DNA of 64,000 nucleotides from TMED69 sp036130055 (GTDB taxonomy: Bacteria; Pseudomonadota; Gammaproteobacteria; Ga0077536): contig JAYYOR010000013.1 of NCBI GenBank assembly GCA_036130055.1, positions 16,236 to 80,235 on the forward strand. Direction: 5' to 3'. Position numbers and translations under genes: made by a program. The notes below the pieces were generated by a model, which saw only the letters and a list, made by a program, of their open reading frames with translations, was not told where the DNA came from and did no database searches. Every line of letters begins with the position of its first letter. Position 1 is the first letter of the stretch. Positions 1-9,600 of this stretch are shown in pieces.

Positions 1-645
1 TATGGGGGTTCCGTGACGGAGTCGCTAGATTGCTTGGTAAATAATTCAGCGGGTATTATTGGAGAGGTATATCTGACGATAAACCATCAGCTATTATCTT
101 CAGAAGCAAGCTTGCGCGACGTTGAAACAGTTTTTGCCCACCAACAATCGTTGTCGCAATGTCGACTATGGTTAAAGAATAACTTGCCGAATGCAAATTT
201 GATAAGCGTCAGTAGCAATTCAGCAGCAGTTAAAAAAAGTCTTGAAGAGAAAAAAACGGCAGCGATTGCCGGATCAACTGCGGCGGAAATCTATAAAGTT
301 CCGATTTTGCAATCAAATATCGCCGATTCAAGTGACAACACAACCAGATTCATCATATTAGGAAAAACCCTTAATGAATCAACAGGAAAAGATAGGACAT
401 CTATAGCCTTTGGAGTAAAAAATGAATTTGGAGCTCTTTATAATGTTTTAACCAGCTTTTACGAAGCGAAAATTAGTCTTTCAAAAATTGAATCAAGACC
501 ATCTGGCCAAGATCTCTGGGAATATATTTTCTATGTTGATCTCAATGGACATTTTAAAGACGCCAACATGCGCTCTGCGCTTAAAGAAACACGAAAGAAA
601 GTTTCAATGCTGAAAATACTTGGAAGTTATCCTCAAGCTTTATAG
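1..645 (+). CDS. pheA: Prephenate dehydratase (P-protein), C-terminal part, 5' truncated by window
   Basis: This is the C-terminal part of the P-protein, which converts prephenate to phenylpyruvate in phenylalanine synthesis. The frame is open to base 1, so the chorismate mutase domain and the start lie outside the window. Visible are the prephenate dehydratase core with the catalytic TRF motif (TTRFIILGK) and a C-terminal ACT domain. The ACT domain carries the phenylalanine-binding GAL (EFGALYNVL) and ESRP (KIESRPSG) motifs, so feedback inhibition by phenylalanine is expected. The GTG at 13 is internal to the gene. tyrA follows closely; the hisC-type gene that sits between pheA and tyrA in Pseudomonas is absent. 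Confidence 0.93.
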   Translation, partial: YGGSVTESLDCLVNNSAGIIGEVYLTINHQLLSSEASLRDVETVFAHQQSLSQCRLWLKNNLPNANLISVSSNSAAVKKSLEEKKTAAIAGSTAAEIYKVPILQSNIADSSDNTTRFIILGKTLNESTGKDRTSIAFGVKNEFGALYNVLTSFYEAKISLSKIESRPSGQDLWEYIFYVDLNGHFKDANMRSALKETRKKVSMLKILGSYPQAL

Positions 646-667
646 TCGCATTTTGGAGAATCAATGT

Positions 668-1516
668 ATGCTTAAAGTTGGAATTTTCGGGTTGGGTCTT
701 ATAGGAGGCTCAATCGCTAAAGCATTAAAAGATTCCTCACCTGATACTATTTTAGGCGGATTCGATAGGAGTAAGGAAAACGCAGGTTTTGTGCTAGAAA
801 ATAAAATAATTGATTACCTGATCGAAGATATTACAGAGGAAGATATAAAGTTTGATTTGGTTATTGTTGCTGTTCCTGTATCCGAGTTGAGTGAAATTTT
901 AGCCAAATTAAACAGAATTAAAAAAAAATTTATTATTACTGATGTATGCAGTGTCAAAGAACCAGTTATAGAAATTGCTGATCAAGTCTTAACCGATAAA
1001 TTTTCAGATTTTGTACCTGGCCACCCCATCTCTGGCTTAGAATTATCTGGCCCGCAAAATTCAAGAACAAATTTGTTCAAAGATTCACCAGTTTTGCTTA
1101 CCCCATTGAGCCAAACAAGTAAGAAAGCGATAGAAGGAGTATCAAAAGTTTGGAGACGAATGGGTGGTATTCCTTTTATCATTGATCCCATTTTACATGA
1201 CAAGTGTCTTGCTGCGACTTCTCATTTGCCTCATGTATTAGCTTATCTCGCGATTGAAGCCACTAAAACATTAGAATCAAAAGACTTGAACAGGTTTATA
1301 GGTGGTAGCTTTAGAGATCTAACAAGGGTTGCCGAAAGTTCTCCGGCTTTATGGACAGATATTTTTTTCAGCAACAAGACAAATTTAATTGAGATGATTC
1401 AAATATTTCGAAATAATTTAGATTTATTCCAAACAATATTAGAAAACCGTGATAAAACCGCCATGCTTTCTTACTTAGACGGTGCGCGAAAAACAAAAAT
1501 AAAATATAAAGATTAG
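668..1516 (+). CDS. tyrA: Prephenate dehydrogenase
   Basis: This NAD-dependent enzyme oxidatively decarboxylates prephenate to 4-hydroxyphenylpyruvate in tyrosine synthesis. The N-terminal Rossmann motif is clear (VGIFGLGLIGGS, about residues 4-15), and the length of about 282 residues fits a monofunctional enzyme. The frame is open from 620, but the ATG at 668 puts the Rossmann strand at the N-terminus and has a GGAG about 9 bases upstream (655-658). aroA begins 10 bases after the stop. In Pseudomonas relatives these two activities are one fused polypeptide; here they are adjacent but separate. Confidence 0.93.
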   Translation: MLKVGIFGLGLIGGSIAKALKDSSPDTILGGFDRSKENAGFVLENKIIDYLIEDITEEDIKFDLVIVAVPVSELSEILAKLNRIKKKFIITDVCSVKEPVIEIADQVLTDKFSDFVPGHPISGLELSGPQNSRTNLFKDSPVLLTPLSQTSKKAIEGVSKVWRRMGGIPFIIDPILHDKCLAATSHLPHVLAYLAIEATKTLESKDLNRFIGGSFRDLTRVAESSPALWTDIFFSNKTNLIEMIQIFRNNLDLFQTILENRDKTAMLSYLDGARKTKIKYKD

Positions 1517-1525
1517 TTATGCCAG

Positions 1526-2818
1526 ATGAAGAATGAATTAGTTGCTAAAAGTGGAGGGAGAGTTATTGGTGAGGTGGAAGTCCCAGGAGACAAGTCTATT
1601 TCTCATAGAGCAATAATTTTTGGAAGTTTAGCGTCCGGCAAGTCGATAATCGAAAATTGTTTGATGGGAGATGATGTTCTAGCCACGATAAGAGCATTTA
1701 AAGATATGGGGATTGAGATAAATGTTTCGTCTGAAAATCTAGTTAGTATTAATGGCTGTAATATGTCCATTAGACAGGGTAAATACCAACTTGATCTCGG
1801 TAATTCAGGAACCTCTATACGACTTTTGATGGGGCTTTTAACGGGTATGGGGATTAATGCTCTACTTACTGGTGACGATTCATTGAGACGAAGACCTATG
1901 AAAAGGGTGTCGGATCCCCTAGCCAAAATGGGTGCGAAAATTAAATTGACAAACCATGAATATGCTCCACTTGAACTATTCGGGTCAGAATTACTAAAGC
2001 CTATAAAATTCGAACCTAAAGTCGCTAGCGCTCAGGTAAAATCCGCTGTCTTGCTTGCTGGTCTGTTCTGTGATGGAGAGACTGTCGTTAAAGAAATAAG
2101 TCAAACAAGAGATCATACGGAAAGGATGTTAGCCCTGTTTGGAGGAGATATTAAGGTACAAGGGGGCCATATCTTTGTAACAGGCAAGCCCACTTTGAAG
2201 GCACAAAAACTAACGGTTCCCGGTGATTTTTCCTCAGCGGCATTTTTACTAGTAGGAGCAATCATTGCTGATCAGGGTGAATTATTGATTAAAAACGTTG
2301 GCCTAAATCCGACTCGACTTGGCCTAATAGAAATGTTAAAAAAAATGGGTGCGAATATTCATGTTAATTTAATATCCAATGAATTTGAGCCAGTAGGCGA
2401 CATTAGAGTTCGTAATGGTGACTTAAATGGTATTACAGTTGATCCTAGTCTGATACCAGCTGCAATTGATGAATTCCCAATTTTTTTTATCGCAGCGGCT
2501 TGTGCAGAAGGCGTAACAGTTTTAAGAGGAGCAAACGAGTTGAGACACAAAGAAAGTGATAGACTTGCGGTAATGGGAGAGGGTCTTTCTCGTATGGGGA
2601 TAAAAGTTAAGCGATTTGACGACGGGATTGAGATACAAGGAGGCGCGATTTCCGGGGGCTCAGTAAATGCGAGAGGAGACCATCGTTGCGCAATGTCGTT
2701 TATAATTGCAAGCTTAAAAGCAAAAAGATCGATAAAAATTTTGAATACAAAAGAAATCACCACATCCTTTCCTAACTTTCTTGAAATTATAAATTCTCTT
2801 GGTTTAAGCGTTAATTAG
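1526..2818 (+). CDS. aroA: 3-phosphoshikimate 1-carboxyvinyltransferase (EPSP synthase)
   Basis: EPSP synthase transfers the enolpyruvyl group of PEP to shikimate-3-phosphate in the chorismate pathway. The N-terminal signature PGDKSISHRAIIFGSLA and the LGNSGTSIRLLMG segment are typical, as are the RRPMKRVSDPL and RHKESDRLAV motifs. Its 430 residues match the family length. It lies in the run pheA-tyrA-aroA-cmk-rpsA with gaps of about 10 bases, so co-transcription is likely. Confidence 0.96.
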   Translation: MKNELVAKSGGRVIGEVEVPGDKSISHRAIIFGSLASGKSIIENCLMGDDVLATIRAFKDMGIEINVSSENLVSINGCNMSIRQGKYQLDLGNSGTSIRLLMGLLTGMGINALLTGDDSLRRRPMKRVSDPLAKMGAKIKLTNHEYAPLELFGSELLKPIKFEPKVASAQVKSAVLLAGLFCDGETVVKEISQTRDHTERMLALFGGDIKVQGGHIFVTGKPTLKAQKLTVPGDFSSAAFLLVGAIIADQGELLIKNVGLNPTRLGLIEMLKKMGANIHVNLISNEFEPVGDIRVRNGDLNGITVDPSLIPAAIDEFPIFFIAAACAEGVTVLRGANELRHKESDRLAVMGEGLSRMGIKVKRFDDGIEIQGGAISGGSVNARGDHRCAMSFIIASLKAKRSIKILNTKEITTSFPNFLEIINSLGLSVN

Positions 2819-2828
2819 GATAAGGAAC

Positions 2829-3551
2829 GTGGCGACAGAAAAAAAGCAAAGCAATGTTCCCGTTATTACATTAGACGGACCTAGCGGGTCTGGAAAAGGG
2901 ACGATAGCGCTTGCCTTATCTTCTCAATTAAAATGGAACCTTCTCAATTCCGGCTACATTTACCGCGCAATGGCCTTTTTAGCGATAAAGAAAAATATTA
3001 GTCCCAATGAGGAAGCAAAAATTTTAGAGCTTGTAAGTAATTCCAGTTTTGAGTTAAAAGTGCTTAAAAACCAAACACGAGTTTTTTGTGAAAAAGAAGA
3101 TATAACTGAAATCATATCTGATGAATGTTATGGGAATGTCGCGTCAAGGATTGCGGTTAATAAAAGTGTTAGAAATGAATTGATTGCCAAACAGCGAGAT
3201 TTTGTAAAGCCTCCCGGTTTAATAGCCGAAGGTAGAGACATGGGAACAGTTTTGTTTCCAAATGCAGAATTAAAGATATTTATAACCGCGGCGCCTAAAG
3301 AAAGAGCTATGAGGCGAGCTAAACAGTTGAAAGAAAAAGGGATCACTGTTAGACTTTCGCCTCTTATCGATGAAATTTTAGCCAGGGATAAGCGGGACAG
3401 GGACCGACTGGAATCCCCTCTCATACCTCATTCTGATTCGATAATGATAGACACTACTTGTTTATCAGTGAGAGAAGTGGTTAGTTTGGTGAGAATTTTA
3501 GCAATTGGAAAATTTGAACATATAGCAAATAAACTAGAAGCGGGAAATTAA
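2829..3551 (+). CDS. cmk: Cytidylate kinase
   Basis: Cytidylate kinase phosphorylates CMP and dCMP. A Walker A loop (DGPSGSGKGT) lies near residue 16, and GRDMGTVLFPNAELKIF and the RDKRDRDR lid segment are family hallmarks. The start is GTG, with AAGGA only 2 bases upstream, so a slightly later initiation point is possible. The usual LDSGAIYR is LNSGYIYR here, a mild variation. Its stop overlaps the rpsA start by one base (TAATG), which suggests translational coupling with ribosomal protein S1. Confidence 0.95.
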   Translation: MATEKKQSNVPVITLDGPSGSGKGTIALALSSQLKWNLLNSGYIYRAMAFLAIKKNISPNEEAKILELVSNSSFELKVLKNQTRVFCEKEDITEIISDECYGNVASRIAVNKSVRNELIAKQRDFVKPPGLIAEGRDMGTVLFPNAELKIFITAAPKERAMRRAKQLKEKGITVRLSPLIDEILARDKRDRDRLESPLIPHSDSIMIDTTCLSVREVVSLVRILAIGKFEHIANKLEAGN

Positions 3552-5233
3552 TGTCAGAAAACTTTGCCGAATTATTCGAGAACAGCGACATCGTAAGTAA
3601 GATGAAACCAGGCACAATAATGAATGGATTAGTTGTCGACGTTCGCGCCGATTACGTGATTGTGAATGCAGGACTCAAGTCCGAAGGTATTATTCCTATT
3701 GAACAGTTTAAAAACGACAATGGTGAGTTGGACGTAAATGTAGGTGATCAGGTTGAAGTAGCCCTTGATGCCGTAGAAGATGGATACGGTGAGACGCGGC
3801 TTTCTAGAGAAAAAGCGAAGCGTGCGAAAGCCTGGATTGAGTTAGAAAAAGCGTGTGAATCTCAGGAAACGGTTGTTGGGGTGATTACGGATAAAGTAAA
3901 AGGCGGATTTACAGTAAATGTAAGCAGTGTGCGGGCTTTTCTTCCGGGCTCCTTAGTGGATGTTAGGCCTGTAAAAGATATGGGATACTTAGAAGGAAAG
4001 CCGGTAGATTTTAAAGTAATAAAAGTCGATAAAAAACGAAATAATGCAGTGGTTTCGCGTAGAGCAGTTGTGGAAAACGACAACTCGGCGGAGAGGGAGT
4101 CCGTGCTAAATAAAATGGCAGAAGGGGCGGTCATGACAGGTTTAGTCAAAAATTTGACTGATTACGGAGCTTTTGTAGATTTAGGTGGAGTAGATGGCCT
4201 CTTGCATATAACCGACATGGCTTGGAAAAGAGTGAAGCATCCGTCAGAACTTGTTTCTGTGGGCGATGAAATCAACGTCAAAGTCCTGAAATTTGACTCC
4301 GAAACCAACCGGGTATCACTGGGATTAAAACAGATGGGTGAAGATCCTTGGATGGATGTGTCAAATAGATTTCCGGAAGGATCAAGTTTAAGTGGTAAGG
4401 TTTCGAATATCACCGATTACGGATGTTTTGTTGAAATCGAAGAGGGTGTGGAGGGACTTGTTCATGTCTCGGAAATGGATTGGACTAATAAAAATGTGCA
4501 CCCATCAAAAGTTGTACACTTGGGAGATGAGGTCGATGTAAAAGTTCTCGAAATCGATCAAGAGAGAAGGCGGATATCTCTCGGTATGAAACAATGTAAG
4601 GTCAATCCATGGGAAGAATTCTCTTCCAATCATCAGAAGAATGATAGAGCGTCTGGCGTTATTAAATCGATTACAGATTTTGGGATTTTTGTTGGTCTTG
4701 AGGGTGGTATCGACGGCCTGATTCATTTATCAGATTTATCTTGGGATGAGCCGGGAGAGGAGTCTGTTCGCAATTATAAAAAAGGAGATTCAATAGATGC
4801 TGTGGTGCTGGCGGTTGATGCGGCTAGAGAAAGGATTTCGCTTGGCATAAAGCAGCTCGATCAAGACCCATTCACGCTATATCAAAATAAGAATAACAAA
4901 GGTTCACTGGTCTCGGTGAAAGTGCTTGACGTTGATTCAAAACAAGTAACAGTTGAGGTAACTGAAGGGGTAGAAGGACTTATAAAAATTACCGAATTAT
5001 CGGTTGATGCCGCCGACGATCCAAAAAATTCCGTTAAGGTAGATGACGTCTTCGACGCTCTAATTACAGGTTTTGATAGAAAAAAAAGAGTCGTTTTACT
5101 TTCAGTGAAAGCCAAAGAATCAGAAGAGCAAGCAGCGGCGCTTGAAGAGTACGGTCTTGAAACCCAGTCCAATAGAGCAACTCTTGGCGATCTTATGAAA
5201 GAGCAACTCGACACAAAAGAAAATAGTGATTAG
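3551..5233 (+). CDS. rpsA: 30S ribosomal protein S1
   Basis: S1 binds mRNA at the 30S subunit and helps initiation on weak Shine-Dalgarno leaders. Six S1/OB-fold repeats are visible, starting near residues 20, 105, 190, 275, 360 and 445. Repeats 3-5 carry the TDYG(A/C)FV or TDFGIFV signature followed by VEGL(V/I)H. The length of 560 residues matches gammaproteobacterial S1. The cmk-rpsA-ihfB order is conserved in the class. Many genes in this window lack a clear Shine-Dalgarno, which fits reliance on S1. Confidence 0.97.
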   Translation: MSENFAELFENSDIVSKMKPGTIMNGLVVDVRADYVIVNAGLKSEGIIPIEQFKNDNGELDVNVGDQVEVALDAVEDGYGETRLSREKAKRAKAWIELEKACESQETVVGVITDKVKGGFTVNVSSVRAFLPGSLVDVRPVKDMGYLEGKPVDFKVIKVDKKRNNAVVSRRAVVENDNSAERESVLNKMAEGAVMTGLVKNLTDYGAFVDLGGVDGLLHITDMAWKRVKHPSELVSVGDEINVKVLKFDSETNRVSLGLKQMGEDPWMDVSNRFPEGSSLSGKVSNITDYGCFVEIEEGVEGLVHVSEMDWTNKNVHPSKVVHLGDEVDVKVLEIDQERRRISLGMKQCKVNPWEEFSSNHQKNDRASGVIKSITDFGIFVGLEGGIDGLIHLSDLSWDEPGEESVRNYKKGDSIDAVVLAVDAARERISLGIKQLDQDPFTLYQNKNNKGSLVSVKVLDVDSKQVTVEVTEGVEGLIKITELSVDAADDPKNSVKVDDVFDALITGFDRKKRVVLLSVKAKESEEQAAALEEYGLETQSNRATLGDLMKEQLDTKENSD

Positions 5234-5262
5234 AAGAATAATATTAAAATTAACTATTGAAA

Positions 5263-5568
5263 ATGACTAAATCAGAACTTATTGAAGTCCTGCTTACGGA
5301 ACAATCGCATCTGAAACACGAAGATGTAGAACTGGCCGTTAAAACCATTTTAGAATTAATGAGCCAATCACTTGCCGATGGTGAGCGAATTGAAATCAGA
5401 GGATTTGGTAGCTTTTGTTTACATTACAGGCCGCCTAGAGTAGGCAGAAACCCGAAATCGGGTGAGTCGGTAACACTCTCGGAAAAGTACGTCCCGCATT
5501 TTAAGCCTGGGAAAGAACTGAGAGAGAGAGTGAATAATCAGCCTAAAAATATAACCGTAATTAAATAA
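5263..5568 (+). CDS. ihfB: Integration host factor subunit beta
   Basis: IHF-beta pairs with IHF-alpha to bend DNA. The signature GERIEIRGFGSF, the beta-arm GRNPKSGE and the ending YVPHFKPGKELRERV are diagnostic. The frame is open from a TTG at 5257, but the ATG at 5263 gives the family-standard start MTKSELIE and a 101-residue protein. It follows rpsA by 29 bases, as in other gammaproteobacteria. Confidence 0.96.
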   Translation: MTKSELIEVLLTEQSHLKHEDVELAVKTILELMSQSLADGERIEIRGFGSFCLHYRPPRVGRNPKSGESVTLSEKYVPHFKPGKELRERVNNQPKNITVIK

Positions 5569-5640
5569 TAGGCATTATCGTACCTTGCTGTAAATTTTTT
5601 TACTTTTTTAGTTGTTGAGTTTTATACCTGAGTTGTTGAT

Positions 5641-5946
5641 ATGCTAAGAGCTCTGTTAAAAATTATTAATTTCTCAGCTTTGGCTTTTTTGTTGATTTTT
5701 ATAATTTATTTTCATTTGCTTAACTCCCAGCCAATTAATTTAGACTTTATCTTAATTGACTTTGAAACAAATGTAACCCTTATAATGTTAGTCAGTTTCC
5801 TAATTGGCTACATTGTTGCAAATTTTAGTTTTATTTTTAGGAAATTTTTAAACGTATTCTTAAAAAACAAAAACAATAGAAACCACGATTTAAAGAAAGT
5901 TGAGAACTTTCAAAGAGCATTTAAAGATATTAAAGAAGATGGTTAA
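5641..5946 (+). CDS. lapA: LapA-like inner-membrane protein (lipopolysaccharide assembly protein A domain)
   Basis: This is a small inner-membrane protein of 101 residues with two hydrophobic segments (about 10-27 and 44-67) and a basic cytoplasmic tail. The pattern of helix, short loop with NSQPINLDF, second helix is that of LapA (YciS/DUF1049). In E. coli, LapA works with LapB to control LPS synthesis through LpxC turnover. The location after ihfB and before pyrF is the usual one. However, lapB, normally between lapA and pyrF, is missing: pyrF overlaps the lapA stop. Confidence 0.82.
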   Translation: MLRALLKIINFSALAFLLIFIIYFHLLNSQPINLDFILIDFETNVTLIMLVSFLIGYIVANFSFIFRKFLNVFLKNKNNRNHDLKKVENFQRAFKDIKEDG

Positions 5947-6640
5947 TCCGATAGACCCCAGAATTATACTTGCATTAGATTTCGCTTCAGAATTTGAAAC
6001 CTTAAGCTTTCTTGAAGGTTTAGAGCCTAAATTTTGTAGATTGAAAATAGGCAAACAACTTTTTGTTCGAGAAGGTCCGAAAATAGTCACAAAACTAGTT
6101 AATCAAGGTTATGACATTTTTTTGGATTTGAAATTTCACGATATTCCGAACACAGTCGCGAACGCTTGTATGGCTGCTGCTGACTTAGGATGCTGGATGA
6201 TAAATGTTCACGCGTTGGGTGGGAAGAAAATGATGGAATCGGCAGCAAATTCATTTGCAAGGCTTAAAAATCCTCCTTTGCTTGTCTCGGTCACTGTGCT
6301 TACTAGTTTGAGTGATGACGATTTAAAAGGCGTTGGTTTAAATATGACTATTGAAGAACAAGCAAAAATGTTGGCAAAGCAATCTTACGATGCAGGTCTT
6401 GATGGGGTTGTTTGTTCGGCTTTAGAAATAAAAAGCATAAAAAAATATGTGGGAGATAGATTTATTTTTGTTACTCCTGGCATAAGATTAGAAGATGATT
6501 TGAAGCATGATCAGAGTCGGGTAGTCACACCAAAAGCAGCAATTCTATTGGATTCTAATTATCTTGTAATTGGTCGCTCCATAACCAAGAATAAAGAGCC
6601 TGTCAAAAAGTTGCAGCAACTAGTCACAGATTTACAGTAA
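5939..6640 (+). CDS. pyrF: Orotidine 5'-phosphate decarboxylase
   Basis: The enzyme decarboxylates OMP to UMP. The catalytic segment DLKFHDIPNTVANA is visible, along with the N-terminal ILALDF strand and the C-terminal phosphate-binding VTPGIRL and VIGRSIT motifs. The frame is open from 5900, but the ATG at 5939 gives MVNPIDPRIILALDF, which matches the family start. It overlaps the lapA stop by 8 bases. The protein has about 233 residues. Confidence 0.95.
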   Translation: MVNPIDPRIILALDFASEFETLSFLEGLEPKFCRLKIGKQLFVREGPKIVTKLVNQGYDIFLDLKFHDIPNTVANACMAAADLGCWMINVHALGGKKMMESAANSFARLKNPPLLVSVTVLTSLSDDDLKGVGLNMTIEEQAKMLAKQSYDAGLDGVVCSALEIKSIKKYVGDRFIFVTPGIRLEDDLKHDQSRVVTPKAAILLDSNYLVIGRSITKNKEPVKKLQQLVTDLQ

Positions 6641-6676
6641 AAAAATTAAAAATATTCTTTTAAATAATAAACTAAA

Positions 6677-9600
6677 TTGATAAAAATTTTTTCCCCTGAA
6701 ATTTCAGCACCCGAAAGTGATTGGCAGGCAGGTCCTGGTGCTTGGGAGTGCATGATTACTAAAGCTGCCCAAAATTGGAACCACCCTATGGCGGTCGTAG
6801 TTCCAAAAAAAGATTTCGACATCGTAGCGGGAAATTTAAATTTTTTTGCTTTTAATATAGAGATTTTAGAAATTCCTTCTTTGGGCACTCTCCCTTATGA
6901 TCGTCAGAGTCCTTCAGTTCAGGTGATAGCGCAGAGAGTCCATGCCTTTAACTGCATATCATCTAAAAAACGACAAATAACTGTTATGGATGAAGATACG
7001 TTTTTTAGCCGGTTGCCACCAAAAGATGAGTTACTTGGCCACGCTTTTGAATTAAAACTTGATCAGACTGTTGATATAAACGAATTGTCTTTAAGGTTGG
7101 TAGGTTTAAGTTATGAAAAAAGAAGACAGGTAACAGAAGTTGGAGAATTTGCTGCAAGAGGTAGTATTCTCGACGTTTTTCCACCTGGTTCTGCAGCTCC
7201 AGTGAGGCTTGATTTTTTCGATAAAAAAATTGAAAGTATACGAAAATTCGATCCTGCAAGCCAAAGGTCCATTGGAATTCTAAATAATGTTTTGATTGAA
7301 TCCGCAAACGAAATCCGACTAAGCTCTGAAAACATAAGAAGATTTAAAAAAAACTTCAGGTTGCTTTTTGGGGATAAATGGAAAGATAGTCTAATAACGG
7401 AGCAAATACAGCAGGGTATTTATCCTTCCGGTGTGGAATGTTATTTACCTTTATTTTTTGAGAAGACTAACAATATCACTGATTACCTCCCAGAAAATAC
7501 GGCCTATGTATTTAGCCGCAATCTGCTCGAAGCTGAAAAAGAATTTTTCGATTTTATTGAAGAACGGTATAAATTTTTAACCTTGCTCGATGAAAGACCT
7601 TTGATTGAGCCAAATAACCTATATATTTCATTTGAACAAATAAAATCTTCTGATAGCACGACTTCGGTTAAGTTTTTAAACTCGTCACGTAGTTATGAGT
7701 ACGGAGCCTCCCTTGGCAGTGACTTTGTTCAAACTTTGCCACTTCCTTCTAATTTAGAATTAGAAAAAATTTTAAGCCAAATAATAAATCCTTCGTTAAA
7801 AAAATTTAGGAAAATATTAGTTGTTTTGCCAAAAGAAAAATTAAAGTTATTTCAGGAAATGCCGGGATTTTTTGAACTAGATTTCGCAATTGTGAATGGC
7901 TGGTCCGGTTTTCTAAAAGCTCCAAATCCTGTCTGTCTTACAATTGGTTCTATAAGCAAAGGATTTTACTCAATAGAAGATAGTTTAATTGTTCATGTTT
8001 TGGCGAGCAAAAAGCAGAGTCATGATTATAAAAAGACAAAGAACGGTGTGCCTCGGTTAACAAAATCTTTTGATCAGATTATTGAAAGCCTGACCTCTTG
8101 GGAGCTTGATTCTCCAGTAGTCCATCGACAGTATGGTGTCGGTCGTTTTAAAGGATTGACTATCTTGACCACTGATAATGTTGATACTGAATATTTGGAA
8201 ATTAGCTATGCAGATCAAGATAAGCTATATGTCCCAATAAGAAGCATGAATCTCGTTGAAAAATACACAGGTGCGAGCCCAGAAAATGCTCCTTTACATA
8301 AACTTGGATCTGGACAATGGGAGAAAGTAAAGAGAAGAGCAAAGCAGAAAGCAAATGATGCAGCGGTAGAGATCTTAGAAATACTTGCAAGAAGGTCAAC
8401 AAAAAAAGGAAGAAAATATTCAGTTCAGGAAGATGCTTTCAGTTCGTTTTGCCAAGGTTTTTATTTTGAAGAAACACCGGATCAGCAACAAGCAATAAAT
8501 GAAGTTTTAGCTGATTTAGAATCTAGTAGACCGATGGACAGGCTTTTGTGTGGTGACGTGGGTTTTGGGAAGACGGAGGTTGCAATGAGAGCTGCCTTTG
8601 TAATTTCGAATTTCGGCGATCAAGTTGCAATATTAGCTCCAACTACTATTTTAGTACAACAGCACTTTGATGCGTTTGTTGAAAGGTTTGCTGATACACC
8701 TATAAAAATATCTGCCCTTTCGCGTTCGATCGAAAAAAAAAACGTCGCATCAACTATTGCCGAAATAGAGAAAGGTAGTGTTGATATCGTGATAGGCACA
8801 CATAAGTTATTGAGCAGTTCTATAAAATTTAAAAGACTAGGTTTACTAATAATAGACGAAGAGCATAGATTTGGGGTGCTCCAAAAGGAGAAAATAAAAA
8901 AATATCGGGGAGACGTAAATGTTCTTTCGATGACGGCTACACCTATTCCTCGTACATTAAACATGTCACTGTCAGGGATGAAAGATTTGTCGATAATGGC
9001 AACCCCACCAGAGAATAGGGTACCAATTAATACAATGGTTTTAGAATGGTCTGACGAAATAATAAAAGAATCAATTACAAGAGAGATAAGTCGTGGCGGA
9101 CAAGTTTACTTTATTCATAATGAAGTGAAGACAATTGAAGAAGTAGAATTAAAAATTAAGAGAATTCTACCAAAGATTTCCTTAAAAATTGTTCATGGTC
9201 AATTAAATAAAATTAGCTTAGGTCAGATCATGAAAGAATTTTATCGCGGCGATATAGATCTCCTTCTTGCTACAACCATAGTAGAGTCAGGGATAGATAA
9301 TCCGCGGACAAATACAATTATAATTAATAAAGCCCACAAGTTGGGCTTAGCACAGCTTTACCAGTTGAGAGGCCGAGTCGGCCGGTCAAATCGTTCAGCT
9401 TTTGCTTATATATTTATTCCTAACCGTAAGTTGTTGTCTGCCGATTCGCTAAAAAGAGTTGAGGCAATTGAATCTTTGAACCAATTAGGAATGGGTTTTC
9501 TTCTCGCAAGTCATGATCTAGAGATTAGAGGTGCTGGTGAAGTTCTTGGAGAAGATCAAAGCGGTGAAATCCATCAAATGGGATATTCCATGTTTAACGA

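Noticed and set aside
982..1203. Minus-strand open frame of 73 codons inside tyrA
   Set aside because: It lies fully inside tyrA, whose frame has clear Rossmann and family motifs; the opposite frame shows no ribosome-binding site or recognised domain.
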